A stretch of 64,000 nucleotides of DNA, taken from NCBI RefSeq assembly GCF_003074055.1, contig NZ_CP029043.1, forward strand, positions 4,518,501-4,582,500, given 5' to 3'. Under the pieces are notes generated by a model that saw only the letters and a list, made by a program, of their open reading frames with translations, did not search any database and was not told the DNA's origin. Positions 25,849 through 34,347 of this stretch are shown here, piece by piece (within the stretch, counting starts at the first letter, position 1; each line of letters starts with the position of its first letter). Source of the stretch: Streptomyces nigra (GTDB lineage: Bacteria; Actinomycetota; Actinomycetes; Streptomycetales; Streptomycetaceae). The position numbers and the translations under genes were made by a program.

Positions 25849-27657
25849 GTGTCACAGGAGAACTCTGCCCCCGAGCAGGACGACGGTTCCGGGTACGACT
25901 ACGACGTCATCGTCGTCGGATCGGGGTTCGGCGGCTCGGTCACGGCACTGCGCCTGACCGAGAAGGGCTACCGCGTCGGCGTCCTCGAGGCCGGCCGCCG
26001 CTGGACCCGCCAGACCCTGCCGAAGAACTCCTGGGACCTGAAGAACTACCTCTGGGCGCCCAGGCTCGGCATGTACGGCATCCAGCGCATCCATCTGCTC
26101 GGCAACGTCATGGTGCTGGCCGGCGCGGGCGTCGGCGGCGGCTCCCTCAACTACGCCAACACGCTGTACGTCCCGCCGAAGCCGTTCTTCGAGGACCCCC
26201 AGTGGCGTGACATCACGGACTGGGAGGAGGAGCTGAAGCCGTACTACGACCAGGCCCAGCGCATGCTCGGCGTCCGGCTGAACCCGACGATGACCCCGTC
26301 CGACGTGCACCTCAAGGCGGCCGCCGAGAAGATGGGCGTCGGCGACACCTTCCACATGGCGCCGGTCGGCGTGTTCTTCGGCGACGGCAAGGACGCCGAG
26401 GGCACGGCGAAGGCCCGCCCCGGCGAGGAGGTCGCCGACCCGTACTTCGGCGGCACGGGACCGTCCCGGCGGGCCTGCACGGAGTGCGGCGAGTGCATGA
26501 CGGGCTGCCGGCACGGCGCGAAGAACACGCTCAACGAGAACTACCTCTACCTGGCCGAGAAGGCGGGCGCGGTCGTGCACCCCCTGACCACGGTCGTCTC
26601 CGTCACCGACGACTCCCAGGGCGGCTACGCCGTCGCCACCGTGCCGACCGACAGCCGGCGCAAGGGCGAGGGCCGGCTGTTCAAGGCCCGCCGGGTCGTC
26701 ATCGCGGCCGGCACCTACGGCACCCAGACCCTGCTGCACCGGATGAAGGCCGGCGGTCAGCTGCCGCACCTCTCCGACAAGCTGGGCGAGCTGACCCGCA
26801 CCAACTCCGAGGCACTGGTGGGCGCGCAGACCGACAGCCGGCGCTACCGCAAGCTGACAGGCGCCCCCAAGGTCGACTTCACCCGCGGTGTCGCCATCAC
26901 CTCGTCCATCCACCCGGACGAGAACACCCACATCGAACCCGTCCGGTACGGCAAGGGCTCCAACTCGATGGGCGGCCTGTCCATCCTCCAGGTCCCCTAC
27001 GCCGAGGGCCGGTCCCGTGCCGGCGCCTGGCTGGCCAACGCGGCCCGGCACCCCCTGCTGGTGCTGCGCTCGCTGTCCAACCGCCGCTGGTCGGAGCGGA
27101 CCATCATCGGCCTGGTGATGCAGTCGCTGGACAACTCGCTGACGACGTATCTGAAGCCGGACGGTGTCGGCAAGGGGCTGCTGACCGCGCGGCAGGGCCA
27201 CGGCGCGCCCAACCCCAAGCAGATCAAGGCCGCCTCCGAGGCCGCCTCCGTCATCGCGGCCGACATCAACGGCTTCCCCGGCTCCAACGTCGGCGAGCTG
27301 ATGGGCACCCCGCTCACCGCCCACTTCCTCGGCGGCTGCCCGATCGGCGACTCCCCGGAGACCGGTGTGATCGACCCGTACCACCGGCTGTACGGGCACC
27401 CCGGGATCTCGGTCGTCGACGGGGCGGCGGTCTCCGCCAACCTGGGCGTCAACCCGTCGCTGACGATCACCGCGCAGGCCGAGCGGGCGATGTCGTACTG
27501 GCCCAACAAGGGCGAGGCCGACCCGCGTCCCGCGCAGGGAGCGGCGTACGAGCGGCTGAAGCCCGTCGAGCCCCAGGCGCCGGTGGTGCCGAAGGAGGCG
27601 TTCGGCGCGCTGAAGCTGCCGTTCCTGGGGATGCCGGCGGTGCCCCCGAAGAAGTAG
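25849..27657 (+). CDS. GMC family FAD oxidoreductase with four-Cys motif
   Basis: This 602-residue flavoprotein starts at GTG 25849 behind GAGGAG. The FAD-binding motif VVGSGFGGSVTALRL is near residue 25, and GAGVGGGSLNYANTL (near 85) is the GMC signature. The C-terminal catalytic block includes LGGCPIGDSPETGVID, GHPGISVVDGAAVSANLG and NPSLTITAQAERAM. Around residue 208 it has CTECGECMTGCRHGAKN, a C-x2-C-x2-C-x3 pattern like a ferredoxin cluster site, seen in a subgroup of cholesterol-oxidase-like proteins. Whether a cluster is bound is unknown. It follows the semialdehyde dehydrogenase gene and may supply its aldehyde (inference). Confidence 0.88.
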   Translation: MSQENSAPEQDDGSGYDYDVIVVGSGFGGSVTALRLTEKGYRVGVLEAGRRWTRQTLPKNSWDLKNYLWAPRLGMYGIQRIHLLGNVMVLAGAGVGGGSLNYANTLYVPPKPFFEDPQWRDITDWEEELKPYYDQAQRMLGVRLNPTMTPSDVHLKAAAEKMGVGDTFHMAPVGVFFGDGKDAEGTAKARPGEEVADPYFGGTGPSRRACTECGECMTGCRHGAKNTLNENYLYLAEKAGAVVHPLTTVVSVTDDSQGGYAVATVPTDSRRKGEGRLFKARRVVIAAGTYGTQTLLHRMKAGGQLPHLSDKLGELTRTNSEALVGAQTDSRRYRKLTGAPKVDFTRGVAITSSIHPDENTHIEPVRYGKGSNSMGGLSILQVPYAEGRSRAGAWLANAARHPLLVLRSLSNRRWSERTIIGLVMQSLDNSLTTYLKPDGVGKGLLTARQGHGAPNPKQIKAASEAASVIAADINGFPGSNVGELMGTPLTAHFLGGCPIGDSPETGVIDPYHRLYGHPGISVVDGAAVSANLGVNPSLTITAQAERAMSYWPNKGEADPRPAQGAAYERLKPVEPQAPVVPKEAFGALKLPFLGMPAVPPKK

Positions 27658-27680
27658 CCGGCGGGACTTGTCGGAAAAAC

Positions 27681-27720
27681 CAGAAGGACCTGCGCCCCCC
27701 TCCGAGCGCAGGTCCTTCTG
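27681..27720. terminator. Bidirectional terminator
   Basis: A perfect 15-bp stem CAGAAGGACCTGCGC / GCGCAGGTCCTTCTG flanks a C-rich 10-nt loop. It sits 23 bp after the GMC oxidoreductase stop and 24 bp before the end of the convergent LAETG protein gene. The A- and T-containing ends suit both directions. Confidence 0.9.
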
Positions 27721-27744
27721 TGTGGTGCGTCAGACGGCGGAGGC

Positions 27745-28821
27745 TCAGGCCTCGGCACCGCTCCGACGACGCTTCATGGCGAACATCACGCCGGCACCGG
27801 CGAGAATCGTGACACCGCCGACCGTGGCGACGACGGGCAGCTGGGAGCTGGACCCGGTCTCGGCGAGGCTGCCGGTGACCGGCTGCTCGCTGACGCCGCC
27901 CTGCGGCTTCTCCGGCGTGGCGGCCGGGGGCTTCTCGGCGCCCGGCTCGGCCTCGCCCGGGTCCTCGTTCGAGGCGCCGGCGGGCAGGACGTCGAAGAAC
28001 CAGCCGTCGCCGAAGCCCTCGGCGATGCAGTCCTCACCGTTGATGTTGTCGATGTAGGCACCGGTGCCGAAGTGGTACGACTCACCGGCGGGGGCACCCT
28101 TGTGGATGTTCACCCGCAGGTCGATCTTGTTGTAGTCGTTCGGCTTCATCGTCTCGGTGCCCCAGAAGTAGCCACCGGCGAAGCCCTCGGCGCCCTTGAT
28201 GCTCTCCCAGGAGTTCGTGGACGGGTTGCGGAACTGCAGGTCCACGTGCGGGCTGAGGGTCGGCTCCCAGGTCTCCCAGAACTTGGTGCTCTCGACCTCG
28301 GCGTAGAACGCGACGTCCTTGAGCGTGACGTCGGAGGTGTTGGTGACCTTCAGGTTGAAGGAGTGCCAGCCGCTGCCGGCCACGATCTTGCCGGGGAGGG
28401 CGCTGACCTCGACCGCGAGGGCCTCCTCGGCGAAGTCCTCGTCGACCTCCTCGCAGTACGGGAGCTCCTCGTCCTCACCGGGAGTGCTCTCCTCGGGGGC
28501 GGGCGTGGTCTCCTCGTCGTCGGGAGCGGTGGTCGTCTCCTCGTCGCCGGGGGTGGTCTCCTCGTCGGTGGGAGCCGTGGTCTCGTCGTCGGCGGGCGCG
28601 GTCGTCTCTTCGTCGGCCGGCGCGGTCGTCTCGTCGTCCGCCGGAGCCGTCGTCTCCTCGTCGGCCGGAGGCGTCGTGTCACCCGTGGCCGGCGTGGTGG
28701 TCTCCGTGGTGGCGGGCGCGGTGGTCTCGTCCGTGGCGAACGCGGCCGGCGCGGACAGCAGGGCGATCGGTGCTATGACCGCCGTCGTCGCTGCGGCGGC
28801 CAGGGCACGGCGAAGCTTCAT
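27745..28821 (-). CDS. Sortase-anchored (LAETG) surface protein with Thr/Glu repeats
   Basis: The 358-residue protein starts at ATG 28821 with GAGG upstream. A signal peptide (MKLRRALAAAATTAVIAP, cleavage after AFA at residue 29) is followed by ~100 residues of acidic, Thr-rich repeats (ETTAPAD-type units), then a beta-rich globular domain (~140-270) with one Cys pair. The C terminus has LAETG at residues 319-323, a hydrophobic helix and KRRR, a class E sortase signal. It is expected on the wall of hyphae. The globular domain is not one I recognise. It is divergent from the membrane-protein gene at 29061. Confidence 0.85.
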   Translation of the reverse strand: MKLRRALAAAATTAVIAPIALLSAPAAFATDETTAPATTETTTPATGDTTPPADEETTAPADDETTAPADEETTAPADDETTAPTDEETTPGDEETTTAPDDEETTPAPEESTPGEDEELPYCEEVDEDFAEEALAVEVSALPGKIVAGSGWHSFNLKVTNTSDVTLKDVAFYAEVESTKFWETWEPTLSPHVDLQFRNPSTNSWESIKGAEGFAGGYFWGTETMKPNDYNKIDLRVNIHKGAPAGESYHFGTGAYIDNINGEDCIAEGFGDGWFFDVLPAGASNEDPGEAEPGAEKPPAATPEKPQGGVSEQPVTGSLAETGSSSQLPVVATVGGVTILAGAGVMFAMKRRRSGAEA

Positions 28822-29060
28822 GAAGACCTCGAAAGTCCGTTGTGCCGCCGGACGCGGCACGGGTATCGGGAGGCCTCCGCGTGTGGGGCGCGGGTGTGGC
28901 CCTTGGTTCGCAGACTTTGATCACCGACGGCGCGCAAAGGTTGTGCCTGCACTCACAGAAAATTTATGTGGCCTGGGTCACAGAGGCTGGATCACGGCCC
29001 GCCGACCTGACGTACTCTCAGCGGCCGTACCGGAGTTCGAGAGAAAGCGCTCACACATCC

Positions 29061-30230
29061 ATGGCCGGCAGACCGTCAGACGGCACCTCCTCCGCATCCG
29101 GTGACGAGGCGGAGCCCTCCGCACCGTCCCTCTCGGACGAGGAGTTGCAGAAGTTCGTCGAGGACGCCGAGCGCGGCCGTGCCTCCGCGCCGAAGGAGCC
29201 GTCCGCGCGCGCCCGGATGGTCACCGAGCGGCTGCGCGCCCAGGAGGCCCGCGGTGAGCTGCCTCCCGGCTGGCGCATTGGCCCCGCCTGGCAGGAGATG
29301 AACGGGCGCGCCACCCGCCGCCGCCGGTGGTGGGCGATCGTCGGCGTGCCGCTCGCCGTCGCCGTGGCCGTCGTGGCCGTACGGCCCTCCCTGATCTCCG
29401 GCGACCCCTTCGGCACCGCCTCCGAGGCCTCGGACGCGGCCGCCGCCTCACCGCTCCCGGCGGAGACGGCGGCGCCGACGGCAGCGCCGGGTGAGGCCGA
29501 CCCGGACACCCCGACCGTCGCCCGGCCCTTCGCCGGCTCGCCCGCCGAGCGCTGGGCGGACGGCGAGGCCGGTATCACCCTCCCGGCGGCCACCCCGGTC
29601 GGCACCCTGACCAAGGCCCAGGTGGAACAGGCCCTGCGGCAGACCCGCAGGCTCCTCGTGGACGCCAATCTCGACCCGGCCACCCTGCGCGGCGAGCGCC
29701 CGGAGACCGCGCTCGACGTCATCGAGCCGCGCCAGAAGGAACTGCTCGACCTGCTGAGGACCGCGCTGCGCAAGCCGGACAAGAAGCACGACCCGCTCTG
29801 GATGTTCAGCCGCTTCGACCCCGCCGAGGTGCGGCTCGCCGGGGACGTCGTCAAGACGCGGGGGCGTATGACGTTCAAGGGGGGCGAGGACGCCTCCGTC
29901 GCCGTGCACGCCGACTACACCTTCGTCTACCCGCTGGTCCGCGAGGGCTCGGACGAAGTGGCCCGCACCATCGTCCGCCGCGTCCTCGACGTCGAGGTCT
30001 CCGATCCCACCCGCTACCAGGTCACCCCGGGGAAGATCGTCGTCAAGCGCTACGACCAGGAGGTCGGCAACACCGCCTGCGACCTCCACGACGGCTATCT
30101 GCACCCGCACTTCGACTCCGCGGAGCCGACCGGCGCACCGCCCACCGGCCCCACGACGGACCCGTACGACCGCAGCAAGGACATCCCCGAGGACCGCCGT
30201 GAGGAGTGCGGGGTCGTCAGCCGCACCTGA
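29061..30230 (+). CDS. Conserved Streptomyces single-pass membrane protein
   Basis: The 389-residue protein starts at ATG 29061 (MAGRPSDGTSSAS); the frame is open further upstream but without coding character. Residues 1-95 are an acidic then basic cytoplasmic region containing PPGWRIGPAWQEMNGR. RRRRWWAIVGVPLAVAVAVV is the single membrane helix (~99-118). The outer part (~190-370) is a folded domain with two Cys (TACDLHDG and the C-terminal EECGVV) that may pair. I recognise no family function. It has its own terminator. Confidence 0.8.
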   Translation: MAGRPSDGTSSASGDEAEPSAPSLSDEELQKFVEDAERGRASAPKEPSARARMVTERLRAQEARGELPPGWRIGPAWQEMNGRATRRRRWWAIVGVPLAVAVAVVAVRPSLISGDPFGTASEASDAAAASPLPAETAAPTAAPGEADPDTPTVARPFAGSPAERWADGEAGITLPAATPVGTLTKAQVEQALRQTRRLLVDANLDPATLRGERPETALDVIEPRQKELLDLLRTALRKPDKKHDPLWMFSRFDPAEVRLAGDVVKTRGRMTFKGGEDASVAVHADYTFVYPLVREGSDEVARTIVRRVLDVEVSDPTRYQVTPGKIVVKRYDQEVGNTACDLHDGYLHPHFDSAEPTGAPPTGPTTDPYDRSKDIPEDRREECGVVSRT

Positions 30231-30252
30231 CGCCCTGGCGGACGCGGGCATG

Positions 30253-30289
30253 AGAAGGGCCCCGCGGTGCGGGGCCGCGGGGCCCTTCT
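30253..30289 (+). terminator. Terminator after membrane-protein gene
   Basis: A perfect 15-bp stem AGAAGGGCCCCGCGG / CCGCGGGGCCCTTCT with a 7-nt loop begins 22 bp after the stop codon at 30230. Confidence 0.85.
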
Positions 30290-30675
30290 GTGGTCAGCAC
30301 CAGCGTCAGGGCGCGCCGGTGCCTGGGGGAGCGGCGCCGGGGGAGTGCGCCGCTGAAAGGGTCTCTCGCATCGTGCGGGACGGGCGGGGGCTCGGCAACC
30401 GCTCGGGCCGCCCCGTACTCCGTCGGTGTTCTTGCCGGCCGGCCCCGGGCGTCCCCGAAGCCGGCCGTTTCTCTTGGGTGACCGGGCTGCTGTCCCCTGC
30501 CGTCCGGTCACTCACCCGGAGCGAGGTCCCACGGCGTACGGCGATCCGTACGCCACAACGCCCCGGCGAGCCACGCGTGGTTCTTTCGGGCCCGCCCCTG
30601 GCTGGCACGGACACCGGTACCAACGAAGCGGTCCGGGCGACGTCACGCTCCGACCGGGTGAGAGGGGCGCCGAAC
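30290..30675. other. Intergenic region downstream of chorismate mutase
   Basis: This 386-bp gap lies between a terminator and the 3' end of the leftward chorismate mutase gene. It contains GC-rich inverted segments (for example GCCGGCCGG near 30435 against CCGGCCG near 30463) that could terminate the leftward transcript. No coding frame looks real. Confidence 0.5.
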
Positions 30676-30972
30676 TCAGATGCGACCGCGACACAGTTCG
30701 AGCAGCGTCATCGCGAGGCCCGTCCCCGGCTTGCCCAGCGCCTCGCTGTAGTGGCTGAGGATCTCCATCTCGCGGGACAGGTTCACCCGCCGGCCGCCGG
30801 AGGTGATCCGCGCCTCCTGGATGACGGCGGACACAGCCATACGCTCCCGGATCAGCCCGATGATCCGGTCGTCCAGGGCGTCGATGCGTTCACGGGCACC
30901 GGTGATCACGTCCGCGGCCTCGGCGGTGCGGGCGCCGGTCGCCTCGGCGGGGGTCACATGGGTGGTGGTCAT
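30676..30972 (-). CDS. aroQ: Chorismate mutase (AroQ class)
   Basis: The 98-residue protein starts at ATG 30972 behind GAGGAGCC. It converts chorismate to prephenate, the branch point to phenylalanine and tyrosine. The AroQ helix H1 (RIDALDDRIIGLIRERM) has the catalytic Arg, and the later VIQEAR and REMEILSHY segments carry the expected Arg/Lys and Glu. The length suits a stand-alone actinobacterial AroQ-delta type enzyme, which is typically boosted by a DAHP synthase partner. The preceding 180 nt contain a leaderless Phe/Tyr-containing leader peptide and a terminator, pointing to attenuation. Confidence 0.9.
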   Translation of the reverse strand: MTTTHVTPAEATGARTAEAADVITGARERIDALDDRIIGLIRERMAVSAVIQEARITSGGRRVNLSREMEILSHYSEALGKPGTGLAMTLLELCRGRI

Positions 30973-31025
30973 CGGGGGCTCCTCGTGATGGGAGGTGCCC
31001 CGGAGCGGCAGGACCCGGGAAACGA

Positions 31026-31060
31026 CAGGCGCCCCGGGCCTTGTCGGCCCGGGGCGCCTG
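31026..31060 (-). terminator. Attenuator terminator upstream of chorismate mutase
   Basis: A perfect 15-bp stem (CAGGCGCCCCGGGCC / GGCCCGGGGCGCCTG, 5-nt loop) lies between the leader peptide and the aroQ start, followed leftward by TCGTTT. The leader ORF contains a GGCCCG segment able to pair with the CGGGCC of the terminator's 5' arm. Alternative folds are therefore possible. Confidence 0.7.
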
Positions 31061-31080
31061 GGAAGTCGCTTGTCAGTTGC

Positions 31081-31152
31081 TCAAGCAGCACGACCATGGC
31101 AGCCGGCGGGCCGGGTGCCATAGGTGAACAGGAACGTCTGGTGCGTGAGCAT
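31081..31152 (-). CDS. Leader peptide of chorismate mutase (Phe/Tyr attenuator)
   Basis: This 23-residue frame starts at ATG 31152 and reads MLTHQTFLFTYGTRP then eight more residues to TGA at 31083-31081. It has two Phe and one Tyr within five codons (FLFTY). These are the end products of the pathway that chorismate mutase opens. The promoter -10 ends 6 nt before the ATG, so the message would be leaderless, which is common in Streptomyces. A hairpin can form over codons 12-19 (GGCA...TGCC with CCGGC/GCCGG inside). Expression is not proven. Confidence 0.6.
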   Translation of the reverse strand: MLTHQTFLFTYGTRPAGCHGRAA

Positions 31153-31158
31153 GCGGCC

Positions 31159-31187
31159 AGTATGCCGCGCTCGCCTAGGGTGTCCAA
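31159..31187 (-). promoter_or_regulatory. Promoter of the chorismate mutase leader
   Basis: On the minus strand TTGGAC (31187-31182) and CATACT (31164-31159) are separated by 17 bp. The 6-nt gap to ATG 31152 puts the start of transcription at or next to the A of the leader peptide ATG. Confidence 0.6.
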
Positions 31188-31288
31188 GCCGGTTCGCATC
31201 GTGAGACGGGCTTCGGCCCCGGGGCGGGCGTGCGACGCCCGGTAGACTCGGCCCCACACACACCTCGCTCACCGCCGGAAGGCAACCC

Positions 31289-32866
31289 GTGTCATCAGCG
31301 AACCCCGCCGCCGCCCCCGACACCGTCCTGGTCGTCGACTTCGGCGCGCAGTACGCCCAGCTCATCGCCCGTCGTGTCCGCGAGGCCCGGGTCTACAGCG
31401 AGATCGTGCCGAGCACCATGCCGGTCGCGGAGATGCTCGCGAAGAACCCGGCGGCGATCATCCTCTCCGGCGGCCCCTCGTCCGTGTACGAGGAGGGCGC
31501 CCCCCGCCTCGACCGGGAGCTGTTCGAGGCCGGTGTGCCCGTCTTCGGCATGTGCTACGGCTTCCAGCTGATGGCCCAGGTCCTCGGCGGCACGGTGGAC
31601 AACACCGGTGCCCGCGAGTACGGCCGTACCGATCTGCACGTCTCCAAGGTGTCCTCCACCCTCTTCGAGGGCACCCCGGCCGAGCAGCACGTGTGGATGT
31701 CGCACGGCGACGCCTGCTCCGCCGCCCCCGAGGGCTTCTCCGTGACGGCCTCCACCGAGGTCGTCCCGGTCGCCGCCTTCGAGAACGACGAGAAGAAGCT
31801 CTACGGCGTCCAGTACCACCCCGAGGTCATGCACTCCACGCACGGCCAGCAGGTGCTGGAGCACTTCCTGTACCGGGGCGCCGGGCTGAAGCCCGACTGG
31901 ACCACCGGCAACGTCATCGACGAGCAGGTCGCCGCGATCCGCGAGCAGGTCGGCGACAAGCGCGCCATCTGCGGTCTGTCCGGCGGCGTCGACTCCGCCG
32001 TGGCCGCCGCCCTGGTCCAGAAGGCCATCGGCTCCCAGCTGACCTGCGTCTACGTCGACCACGGACTGATGCGCACGGGCGAGACCGAGCAGGTCGAGAA
32101 GGACTTCGTCGCCGCGACCGGTGTGCAGCTGAAGGTCGTGGACGCCGAGGAGCGGTTCCTCAAGGCGCTCGCCGGGGTCTCGGACCCCGAGGAGAAGCGG
32201 AAGATCATCGGCCGCGAGTTCATCCGGGTCTTCGAGCAGGCCCAGGCGGAGATCATCGCCGACGAGGGCCCGGCCGTGGAGTTCCTGGTCCAGGGCACCC
32301 TGTACCCGGACGTCGTCGAGTCCGGCGGCGGCACCGGCACCGCCAACATCAAGTCCCACCACAACGTGGGCGGCCTCCCCGAGGACCTCGAGTTCCAGCT
32401 CATCGAGCCGCTGCGGAAGCTCTTCAAGGACGAGGTCCGCATGGTCGGCCAGGAGCTCGGCCTGCCGGAGGAGATCGTCCAGCGCCAGCCCTTCCCGGGC
32501 CCGGGCCTGGGCATCCGCATCGTCGGCGAGGTCACCAAGGAGCGCCTGGACCTGCTGCGCGAGGCCGACGCCATCGCCCGCGAGGAGCTGACCGCGGCCG
32601 GCCTCGACCGCGAGATCTGGCAGTGCCCCGTGGTCCTGCTCGCGGACGTCCGCAGCGTCGGCGTCCAGGGCGACGGCCGCACCTACGGCCACCCGATCGT
32701 GCTGCGCCCGGTGTCCTCCGAGGACGCCATGACCGCCGACTGGTCGCGGCTGCCGTACGACGTCCTGGGGCGGATCTCGACCCGGATCACCAACGAGGTC
32801 CGGGACGTCAACCGCGTCGTGCTCGACATCACCTCGAAGCCCCCGGGCACCATCGAGTGGGAGTAG
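31289..32866 (+). CDS. guaA: GMP synthase (glutamine-hydrolysing)
   Basis: The 525-residue enzyme aminates XMP to GMP. Residues ~10-200 are the class I glutamine amidotransferase domain with nucleophile Cys89 in FGMCYGFQLM and a His/Glu pair in QYHPEV. Residues ~205-400 are the ATP pyrophosphatase domain with the PP-loop GLSGGVDSAVAA. The C-terminal dimerisation domain ends PPGTIEWE, as in other GMP synthases. It starts at GTG 31289 with GGAAGG upstream and a TAGACT -10-like element at 31242-31247. It completes the pathway begun by guaB. Confidence 0.97.
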   Translation: MSSANPAAAPDTVLVVDFGAQYAQLIARRVREARVYSEIVPSTMPVAEMLAKNPAAIILSGGPSSVYEEGAPRLDRELFEAGVPVFGMCYGFQLMAQVLGGTVDNTGAREYGRTDLHVSKVSSTLFEGTPAEQHVWMSHGDACSAAPEGFSVTASTEVVPVAAFENDEKKLYGVQYHPEVMHSTHGQQVLEHFLYRGAGLKPDWTTGNVIDEQVAAIREQVGDKRAICGLSGGVDSAVAAALVQKAIGSQLTCVYVDHGLMRTGETEQVEKDFVAATGVQLKVVDAEERFLKALAGVSDPEEKRKIIGREFIRVFEQAQAEIIADEGPAVEFLVQGTLYPDVVESGGGTGTANIKSHHNVGGLPEDLEFQLIEPLRKLFKDEVRMVGQELGLPEEIVQRQPFPGPGLGIRIVGEVTKERLDLLREADAIAREELTAAGLDREIWQCPVVLLADVRSVGVQGDGRTYGHPIVLRPVSSEDAMTADWSRLPYDVLGRISTRITNEVRDVNRVVLDITSKPPGTIEWE

Positions 32867-32882
32867 ATCTCCCTTCGGGTTT

Positions 32883-33356
32883 CTAGGTGCGCCTGATCAC
32901 GCGCACCTGCCCGCCGGGCTTCCAGACCTGGACGACGAGGTACTTCTCGTCCTCGACGTAGGTCCGTACGACCTCCGTCAGCTCGGCACGGAAGAGGTGG
33001 AACGGCTCCGGCGGTTCCACCTCTTCGCCGTACGCGGCCTTCTGCGCGGGGTCCTCGACCTCGACCGCGCGTCCCGCGATCCGTACATCGCCCCCGCCCA
33101 TGGTCTGGCCCTCGCCGGGGTTCGCCTGGAGCGCGAAGCGCGGGTCGCGGCGCAGATCGAGGGCCTTGAGCGAGTCCGGCATCATGCCGAGCCAGAGCTC
33201 GCCGTCCAGGAAGCGCACCTCCAGACCCGAGGTCCGCGGGGAGCCGTCCTTGCGGAGCGTGGCGAGGACGTGATGGGTGAAGGCGCCGAAGCGGGCCTCG
33301 ACGAGCCGGGCCAATTCCGGCTCGGCGGTGACGAAGGCGGACCAGTTCGCTGTCAT
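32883..33356 (-). CDS. Pyridoxamine 5'-phosphate oxidase family protein
   Basis: The 157-residue protein starts at ATG 33356 (MTANWSAFVTAEPELARLV). It has the split-barrel flavin-binding fold of the PNPOx-like superfamily. Pieces are HHVLATLRKDGSPRTSG, the strand EVRFLDGELWLGM, LKALDLRRDPRFALQ and the closing YLVVQVWKPGGQVRVI. In actinobacteria such proteins bind FMN, F420, biliverdin or haem; the ligand here is not evident. It is convergent with guaA, 16 bp apart. Confidence 0.85.
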   Translation of the reverse strand: MTANWSAFVTAEPELARLVEARFGAFTHHVLATLRKDGSPRTSGLEVRFLDGELWLGMMPDSLKALDLRRDPRFALQANPGEGQTMGGGDVRIAGRAVEVEDPAQKAAYGEEVEPPEPFHLFRAELTEVVRTYVEDEKYLVVQVWKPGGQVRVIRRT

Positions 33357-33524
33357 GCCGCCGAGTCTGACTCCGAAACCCGACATCGTCTGTCCGGTTT
33401 ACGCCGAACGGTTCGCCGACGGCCGCTGTCGTCCTGGTTCACGGCATCGTTATCTCGTACACCTGTCGTCCTGCGCTGACCGAGGGTAACTTCCGCCCCG
33501 TACGCCCCCCATGCCGGAGGACAC

Positions 33525-34331
33525 ATGCACGGGACGCCCGCCGGGCCCACTCCGCCCCCGCCGCTGCCCACCGATCAGCTGCGGTTCGCCATGCCGCCGA
33601 TGCACGACTCGGCCGAGGACGAGCGGAGGCACCGCAAGGAACGCCTCGCCGGAGCGCTGCGGATCTTCGGCAGGATGGGCTTCGAGGACGGTGTCTCCGG
33701 GCACATCACCGCGCGCGACCCCGAGTACAGCGACTGCTTCTGGGTCAATCCGTTCGGGATGCCGTTCAGCCATGTCACCGTCGGCGACCTGGTCCTCGCC
33801 AACTCCGAGGGGCAGGTGATCGAGGGCCGCTACCACGTCAACCAGGCGGCGTTCACCATGCACTCACAGGTCCACGCCGCCCGGCCCGACGTCGTCGCCG
33901 TCGCGCACTGCCACTCCGTCCACGGGCGTGCCCTCGCCGCGCTGGGCGAGCTCCTGGACCCGATCACCCAGGAGAGCTGCGCCTTCTACGAGGACCACGC
34001 GCTCTACGACGCCTACAGCGGGGTCGCCGTCGACGCGGCCGAGGGCCGCCGGATCGCCGCCGCGCTCGGCTCCCACAAGGCGCTCGTGCTGCGCAACCAC
34101 GGTCTGCTCACCGTCGGCGACTCGGTGGACGCGGCCGCCTGGTGGTTCCTGTCCATGGAACGCTCCTGCCAGGTGCAGCTCACGGCCCGGGCCGCGGGCC
34201 GGCCGGTCCTGATCGACCACCGGATGGCGGTCGCCACCCGCGAACAGCTCGGCGGCGACCTCGTGGCCTGGATCAACTACCAGCCGATGTGGCAGAACAT
34301 AGCCCGCAGCGAACCGGATCTGCTGAGCTGA
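33525..34331 (+). CDS. Class II aldolase/adducin family protein
   Basis: The 268-residue protein starts at ATG 33525 behind GGAGGA. Residues ~35-245 form the class II aldolase/adducin domain. Zinc-type ligands are seen in VAHCHSVHG and in LRNHGLLTVG, and DGVSGHITARDP is the family start. Members include fuculose-phosphate-type aldolases and decarboxylases, and many actinobacterial members are unassigned. The Pro-rich first 20 residues are an extension. It has no obvious partner nearby. Confidence 0.87.
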   Translation: MHGTPAGPTPPPPLPTDQLRFAMPPMHDSAEDERRHRKERLAGALRIFGRMGFEDGVSGHITARDPEYSDCFWVNPFGMPFSHVTVGDLVLANSEGQVIEGRYHVNQAAFTMHSQVHAARPDVVAVAHCHSVHGRALAALGELLDPITQESCAFYEDHALYDAYSGVAVDAAEGRRIAAALGSHKALVLRNHGLLTVGDSVDAAAWWFLSMERSCQVQLTARAAGRPVLIDHRMAVATREQLGGDLVAWINYQPMWQNIARSEPDLLS

Positions 34332-34347
34332 CACCCGGCCGGGCCGG

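Noticed and set aside
28319..29104. Plus-strand Ser/Val-rich frame opposite the LAETG protein repeats
   Set aside because: It is the antisense of the Thr/Glu repeats (apparent SSSAGAVV repeats), so the repetition is inherited from the real gene.
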